Below the pieces are notes generated by a model. It made no database searches, was not told where the DNA came from, and saw only the letters and a list, made by a program, of their open reading frames with translations. Of a stretch of 45,473 bases of DNA, positions 41,171 to 45,473 are shown piece by piece. This DNA is from Burkholderiales bacterium. Lineage in GTDB: Bacteria; Pseudomonadota; Gammaproteobacteria; Burkholderiales; SG8-39. Position 1 is the first letter of the stretch. Every line of letters begins with the position of its first letter. A program made the translations under genes and the position numbers. Location: NCBI GenBank assembly GCA_023383795.1, contig JAHDYJ010000025.1:1-45473 (forward strand), written 5' to 3'.

Positions 41171-41917
41171 ATGGCCCTCTCGCTCGACGCCACCACGGGG
41201 ACGCACATCGGCGATCGCAAGGAGCAGCAGGACCGCGTCGCGATCATCCCGAGCAGGCGGCTGAAGGGCACCGCGCTCGTCGTGCTCGCGGACGGCGCGG
41301 GCGGCTACACGGGCGGCGCGGCCGCCGCCGAGCAGGTCATCCGCACTGCGACCAACCTGTTCGAGAACTTCTCGCCGAAGGACGAGTCGCCCGAGCAGCT
41401 GCTGCGCGAGATCGCCTCCGAGGCGCACATGGTGATCAAGCTGAACCGGATCCTGACCGAGGAGGAGCCGCACAGCACGTACGTCGCCATGCTGCTGCAG
41501 CCGGACCGCGTCGACTGGGGCCACGTCGGCGACAGCCGTCTGTACCACTTCCGCGGCGCGAAACTGATGCACCGCACGCCCGACCACTCGCTGGTCGAGC
41601 AGCTCGTCCGCGAGGGCCAGCTCAGGGAAGAGGACCGGCACTCGCACCCGAACCGCAACCTGCTGCTGCAGGCGCTCGGGCAGGCCGAGGCTCCCGAGCC
41701 GACGTTCGGCGGCTCGAGCCCGCTCGCCGACGGCGACACCTTCCTGCTGTGCTCGGACGGGCTGTGGGACTATTTCTCCGACGCCGAGCTCGGCAAGATC
41801 CTCTCGACGCTGCCGCCGCGCAAGGCCGCCGAGATGCTCGTGACCGGGGCCCGCGGCCGCGCGAACGGCAAGGGCGACAACCTGACGCTCGCGCTGGTCA
41901 AGCTCGCGGGCGGCTGA
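41171..41917 (+). CDS. PP2C-family serine/threonine protein phosphatase
   Basis: A 248-residue metal-dependent phosphatase. The family motifs are GDRKEQQDR, LADGAGGYTGG (usually DGMGGH), WGHVGDSRLYHF, TPDHSLVEQL, LLCSDGLWDYFSD and KGDNLTLALV with the final metal Asp. It reverses phosphorylation by Hanks-type kinases or acts on anti-sigma partners. No kinase gene is beside it. Starts at ATG 41171 and is monocistronic. Confidence 0.92.
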   Translation: MALSLDATTGTHIGDRKEQQDRVAIIPSRRLKGTALVVLADGAGGYTGGAAAAEQVIRTATNLFENFSPKDESPEQLLREIASEAHMVIKLNRILTEEEPHSTYVAMLLQPDRVDWGHVGDSRLYHFRGAKLMHRTPDHSLVEQLVREGQLREEDRHSHPNRNLLLQALGQAEAPEPTFGGSSPLADGDTFLLCSDGLWDYFSDAELGKILSTLPPRKAAEMLVTGARGRANGKGDNLTLALVKLAGG

Positions 41918-41967
41918 CCGTCGGACCGGCGCGCCGCGGCACGCCGGCGGGCGGCGACGTCCGGTCG

Positions 41968-41996
41968 CAGGGGGATCCACCGCCTTCGATCCCCTG
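41968..41996. terminator. Weak hairpin between the PP2C and M61 genes
   Basis: An imperfect stem (CAGGGGGATC with GATCCCCTG, one bulged G) around a 10-nt loop, followed by TTCCGGGG. No proper T-run. It lies between two convergent genes, where a terminator is expected. Confidence 0.3.
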
Positions 41997-42031
41997 TTCC
42001 GGGGAAAGCCCCGCTTCGTTCACCGGACGGC

Positions 42032-43717
42032 TCACGCCTTCCCCAGCCATGCCCGGCGCCGCCGGCGCGCCGCGGCGCCGCCGCGGCGATCGATCTCGAC
42101 GACGCAGGTGTCGTCCGGCGCGGCGGCGCGCGCGACGACGCACTCGCGCAGCGCGGCGCGCCGGCACGCGGGCGGGCGCACCGTCGCGCCGGGCTTGCGC
42201 TGCGCGATCGCGCGCGCGAACGTCTTCGGCGTCGCGCGCAGGCCGTCGAGCGCGACGACCGCGTCGCCGGGCGCCAGCCCGGCGCGCTGCGCCGCGCCGC
42301 CGTCGAGCACGTGCGTGAGCTTCACCTCGGCGCCTTCGCTCGTGCTGCGCGCGCCGAGGCTCGCCTGCGCGGCGAGCGCGCGCGCGTCCTTGGCCGCCGC
42401 CTTGCCGCCGCGGTCGGTGGCCGACTCGGCCGGCCGCATCGCGAACGCGAGCCCGACGTCGCGCAGCAGCGGCGCGAGCGGCAGCTCCGCGGTCGAGCGC
42501 AGCGCGCGCTCGAAGAACGGGCGCAGGCGCAGCCCGGTGACCTCCTCGGCCAGCCGCTCGACGCCGTCCTCCGCAACGCCGGCGCCGGTCAGGCCGTGCC
42601 GCGCCCACAGCGCGCGCATCACGTCGTCGAGCGACTTCCTGCCGCGCGTGCGGCGCCGGATCGTGAGATCGAGGCAGAGCGCGACCAGGCTGCCCTTGCC
42701 GTAGTAGCTCACGATCGCGTTCGGCGCGTTCTCGTCCTGGCGGTAGTACTTGATCCAGGCGTCCCAGCTCGACTCGGCGACGGTCTGGCGGCGCCGGCCG
42801 GGCGTGCGCGCGAGCGCGGTCACGCTGCGGCCGAGCAGCTCGAGGTAGTCGGCTTCCGTGATCAGGTCCGCGCGCACGAGCGCGAGGTCGTCGTAGTACG
42901 AGGTGATCCCCTCGAACGCCCACAGGAGCTCGGTGTAGCTCTCGGTCGCAAGATCGTGCGCCGCGAACGCCGCCGGCCGGATGCGCTTGACGTTCCAGGT
43001 GTGGAAGTATTCGTGGCTCGCGAGCCCGAGGAAGGTGCGGTAGCCCTCGCCCGTCTCGCGCGCCCCGCGCCGCGGCAGGTCGTCGCGGCTGCAGACGAGC
43101 GCGGTCGAGGCGCGGTGCTCGAGCCCGCCGTACCCCTCGCCGAGCGCCGTGACGAGGAACACGTAGCGGTCCATCGGCGCGGGCTCGCCCCAGAAGCGGA
43201 TGTGCGTCTCGCAGAGCCGCTCGAGATCGCGCTCGAGCCGCGCGACGTCGGCGTCGTGACGGCCGGTGATCGCGATCTCGTGCGGCACGCCGCAAGCGGT
43301 GAAGCGGCCGAGCGTGAACGTGCCCATCTCGACCGGATGATCGATCAGCTCGTCGTAGCCCGCAGCGGCGTAGAGCCCGAAGCCATGGCGCGGCGCGCGC
43401 TTGCGCCGCATCGCGGTGGCGACGCGCCAGGCGCGGTAGCGCGCGCCGCGCGGCGGCAGGATCTCGACCTCGCACGGATCGGCCTCTCGGCCGCTCACCC
43501 GCAGGAACACGCACGCGCCGTTGAAGAAGCCGTGCCCGGTGTCGAGATGCGCCCCGCGCACCGACGGGTCCCACGCGTAGATCTCCGCGGTCACGGTGAG
43601 CGGCCCGTCGCACGGCTCCGCGCGCCAGGTGTGCTTGTCGAGCTTGCGCAGCCCGATCCGGCGCCGGCCCTGCGTCGCGCGGATCGCGACCACGTGGCGG
43701 GCGAACTCGCGGATCAT
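42032..43717 (-). CDS. M61 family metallopeptidase with C-terminal PDZ domain, N-terminus lost by frameshift
   Basis: From the ATG at 43717 this frame encodes 561 residues of an M61 (glycyl aminopeptidase-like) protein. The zinc motif is HEYFH (235-239) in SHEYFHTWNVKRIRP, and the likely third ligand is Glu269 in WAFEGITSYYDD. A PDZ domain follows near residues 480-540. Just upstream, PPGSY is still encoded in this frame, matching the conserved PGSYMIREFAR, then a stop is met at 43751-43753. The normal N-terminal beta domain is in another frame (see next entry). Either the protein is N-terminally truncated or the gene is broken. The C-terminus is unusually Arg/Ala-rich. In an operon after the DegP gene. 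Confidence 0.85.
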   Translation of the reverse strand: MIREFARHVVAIRATQGRRRIGLRKLDKHTWRAEPCDGPLTVTAEIYAWDPSVRGAHLDTGHGFFNGACVFLRVSGREADPCEVEILPPRGARYRAWRVATAMRRKRAPRHGFGLYAAAGYDELIDHPVEMGTFTLGRFTACGVPHEIAITGRHDADVARLERDLERLCETHIRFWGEPAPMDRYVFLVTALGEGYGGLEHRASTALVCSRDDLPRRGARETGEGYRTFLGLASHEYFHTWNVKRIRPAAFAAHDLATESYTELLWAFEGITSYYDDLALVRADLITEADYLELLGRSVTALARTPGRRRQTVAESSWDAWIKYYRQDENAPNAIVSYYGKGSLVALCLDLTIRRRTRGRKSLDDVMRALWARHGLTGAGVAEDGVERLAEEVTGLRLRPFFERALRSTAELPLAPLLRDVGLAFAMRPAESATDRGGKAAAKDARALAAQASLGARSTSEGAEVKLTHVLDGGAAQRAGLAPGDAVVALDGLRATPKTFARAIAQRKPGATVRPPACRRAALRECVVARAAAPDDTCVVEIDRRGGAAARRRRRAWLGKA

Positions 43718-43823
43718 GTAGCTGCCCGGCGGGGTCCGGCGCCTCGACCGTCACGCTGACCTCGAAGAGGTGCGCCTCGGGCGAGCGCGGGACGATGCGG
43801 TAGCGGATCGGGCGAACGGGCAT
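43718..43823 (-). pseudogene. Out-of-frame N-terminal fragment of the M61 peptidase gene
   Basis: From ATG 43823 the frame reads MPVRPIRYRIVPRSPEAHLF EVSVTVEAPDPAGQ, the normal start of M61 peptidases. It then shifts relative to the main frame. The usual junction (about ten residues of the LPAWIPGS type) is missing. A GCCGGGCAG-like short repeat at the junction suggests a small deletion by slippage near 43722-43740. The fragment starts 5 bp after the DegP stop, where an intact gene would begin. Confidence 0.7.
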
Positions 43824-43828
43824 CCGGC

Positions 43829-45223
43829 TCAGCGGATCAGCAGCGTGATGCGGTACTCGCCGCGCAGCAGCGTGAGCCGCACCGGGCGCTGGGCCGTGCG
43901 CATGGCCGCGACCAGCTCGGCGACGCTGCGCACCCGGACCCGGTTCACGCCGACGATGAGGTCGCCCGCGCGCAGGCCGTTGCGGTGCGCCGCGCTCGCC
44001 TCCTCCACCGCAGTGACCACGATCGCCTCGATCTGCCCGTGCATCGGCATTCCCGGCTCGACGTTCGCGACGCGCGCGCCGGCGAGCTGCGGGATCGTCT
44101 CGCCGGTCACGCGGGTCACCTGGTAGAGCTCGCCTACGCGGGCGCGGATCCGGAGCGGGCGGCCCTCGCGCAGCACCTCGAGCTCGATCTCCTCGCCGAC
44201 CGGGATCAGCCCCACGCGGTTGCGCAGCTCGCTCGAGGTCCGGATCCGGCGGCCGTCGATCGCGGTGACGACGTCGCGCGGCCGCAGCCCGGCGCGCTCC
44301 GCGGCCGAGCCGCGCTCGATCTGCGCGACGACCGCGCCCTCGGTGACCGGGAGCCCGAGCTTTCCGGCCAGGTCGGGCGTCACGTCCTGCGTGCTGACGC
44401 CGAGCTTGCCGCGCCGGACCTCGCCGAAGCGCAGGATCTGGTCGATCACTGCCCGCGCCATGTGGGCCGGCACGGCGAAACCGATGCCGACGTTGCCGCC
44501 CGCCGGACCGATGATCGCGGTGTTGATGCCGACGAGCTCGCCGCGCAGGTTCACGAGCGCGCCGCCCGAGTTGCCGGGATTGATCGACGCGTCGGTCTGG
44601 ATGAACTCCTCGTAGCCCTCGATGCTGAGGCCGGTGCGGCCGAGCGCGCTCACGATCCCGGAGGTCACCGTCTGGCCGATGCCGAACGGGTTGCCGATCG
44701 CCACCACGAAGTCGCCCACGTTCAGCGCCTCCGAGTCGCCCCAGCGCGCGGCGGTCAGCCGCTCCGGCGGCACTCGCAGCACGGCGATATCGGTGCCCGG
44801 GTCGGTGCCGACCACCTCGGCCTTCAGCACGCGGCGATCCTTCAGGCCGACGAAGATCTCCTGCGCGTCCTTGACCACGTGGTGGTTGGTGACGACGAGC
44901 CCGCGCGCGGCGTCGACGATGACCCCCGACCCGGCGGCCTGCTCGCCGCGCGGCGGCCGGTCCGGGAGGTCGAAGAAGCGGCGGAAGAACGGATCGGCGA
45001 AGAGCGGATTCTCCTCCGGCACGCGCGCGACCACCGCGATGTTCACGACCGCCGGGGTCACCCCGGCGAGCATCGGCGCGAGCGACGGCAGCGGCTGGCC
45101 GCCGCCCGCCGCGGGGAGCTGCGCGAGCGCGGGCGCGCCGGACGATGCGACGAGCATCGCTGCGAGCAGCGCGGCGCGCAGGCGCGCGGCATCGTCGGGG
45201 AAGCGGGACATGGCCTTGCGCAT
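43829..45223 (-). CDS. DegP/HtrA-type periplasmic serine protease with two PDZ domains
   Basis: A protein of about 464 residues (DegQ/MucD type). The signal peptide ends PALA-Q near residue 35. The catalytic triad is His115 (TNHHVV), Asp145 (PGTDIAVL) and Ser219 (INPGNSGGAL). Two PDZ domains follow at roughly 285-370 and 380-460. It degrades misfolded envelope proteins. ATG 45223 (MRKAM) and ATG 45211 (MSRF) are both possible starts; a GTG at 45283 would extend ahead of the signal and is unlikely. A -10-like TAGAAT lies at 45241-45246 on this strand. The M61 gene follows after 5 bp. Confidence 0.93.
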   Translation of the reverse strand: MRKAMSRFPDDAARLRAALLAAMLVASSGAPALAQLPAAGGGQPLPSLAPMLAGVTPAVVNIAVVARVPEENPLFADPFFRRFFDLPDRPPRGEQAAGSGVIVDAARGLVVTNHHVVKDAQEIFVGLKDRRVLKAEVVGTDPGTDIAVLRVPPERLTAARWGDSEALNVGDFVVAIGNPFGIGQTVTSGIVSALGRTGLSIEGYEEFIQTDASINPGNSGGALVNLRGELVGINTAIIGPAGGNVGIGFAVPAHMARAVIDQILRFGEVRRGKLGVSTQDVTPDLAGKLGLPVTEGAVVAQIERGSAAERAGLRPRDVVTAIDGRRIRTSSELRNRVGLIPVGEEIELEVLREGRPLRIRARVGELYQVTRVTGETIPQLAGARVANVEPGMPMHGQIEAIVVTAVEEASAAHRNGLRAGDLIVGVNRVRVRSVAELVAAMRTAQRPVRLTLLRGEYRITLLIR

Positions 45224-45279
45224 CGGGAGACAGGGCGCGAATTCTATGCGCAGGCGCGCGAGCGCGCACCGGCGCGGGC

Positions 45280-45473
45280 TCACGGCCCCTCGCCCTCGAG
45301 ATCGGCCCGCGTGTCGACGTCGCGCAGCACGCCCGGGTCGTCGACCTCGATCAGCTCCACCAGGCCGCGGTCGCGGCGCAGGATCTCGCGCGCGCCGGCG
45401 TCGCCGGCGAGCGCCGCGAGCTCCGCGCCGTAGCGCGCGGCGAAGCCGACCGGATGCCCGCGCTCGCCGCGAT
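45280..45473 (-). CDS. MobA/MocA-like nucleotidyltransferase, C-terminal end (partial)
   Basis: The last 64 or so codons of a protein that begins outside the window. The sequence GERGHPVGFAARYGAELAAL is followed by GDAGAREIL, then VDDPGVLRDVDTRADL before the TGA (45280-45282). This is the C-terminal pattern of the molybdenum cofactor cytidylyl/guanylyltransferase (MocA/MobA) group. Which cofactor it serves cannot be told from this fragment. Confidence 0.8.
   Translation of the reverse strand, partial: RGERGHPVGFAARYGAELAALAGDAGAREILRRDRGLVELIEVDDPGVLRDVDTRADLEGEGP

Overview
The window is high-GC (judged by eye), densely packed chromosomal DNA from a proteobacterium, most likely a betaproteobacterium. 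Supporting this are the clpA, coaBC-dut, radC-rpmB-rpmG-desaturase and glyA-nrdR-ribD neighbourhoods, a PHA-granule phasin, many GTG starts and many ATGA/GTGA stop-start overlaps. A flavocytochrome c sulfide dehydrogenase pair suggests that the host can oxidise sulfide. I saw no tRNA, rRNA, CRISPR array, insertion sequence or prophage.

Layout. 1-2.2 kb: end of clpA, then fccA-fccB. 2.2-5.3 kb: dut and coaBC (minus) against radC, rpmB and rpmG (plus), ending in a REP-like palindromic element and a strong terminator. 5.3-14.8 kb: a long minus-strand run with a membrane desaturase, a PLD nuclease coupled to rsmB and purN, a TraB/GumN-type protein, an FMN reductase coupled to a pirin, a DUF1499 protein and a four-PAS diguanylate cyclase. 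14.9-18.8 kb: thioredoxin, gluQ, an EamA exporter, a GalT-like protein and a hotdog thioesterase. 19-19.7 kb: a monocistronic phasin gene whose promoter carries three copies of an 11-bp operator-like dyad. 19.7-25 kb: a MoaB/CinA-like protein, an EI24 membrane protein and hrpA. 25.2-27.1 kb: an EAL-fold protein lacking its catalytic residues and an orphan solute-binding-like protein.

27.2-33.1 kb is the riboflavin/one-carbon cluster (glyA, nrdR, ribD, ribE, all minus). Between ribD and ribE, on the opposite strand, sits a single 698-residue ORF that fuses an arginase-fold ureohydrolase to a complete ornithine aminotransferase. On paper it takes arginine to glutamate-5-semialdehyde in one polypeptide. 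Its ribD-side boundary is an array of 7-bp repeats related to a second array in front of dut.

33.1-37 kb looks like a 'proteobacterial dedicated sortase system': a sortase-fold protein, an OmpR-type response regulator and a histidine kinase. The sortase has Arg where the catalytic Cys of TLxTC should be, no target protein is present, and two tiny translationally coupled genes lie between sortase and regulator. An 11-bp-period direct repeat upstream of the regulator looks like its binding site.

37-45.5 kb: a Crp/Fnr regulator, a TPMT-like methyltransferase, a GGDEF protein with a broken signature, a threonine dehydratase-like enzyme coupled to a histidine phosphatase, a PP2C phosphatase, an M61 peptidase gene with an N-terminal frameshift and probable small deletion, a DegP/HtrA protease, and the end of a MobA/MocA-like nucleotidyltransferase cut by the window edge.

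Three independent genes here (EAL, GGDEF, sortase) keep their fold but have lost catalytic residues.
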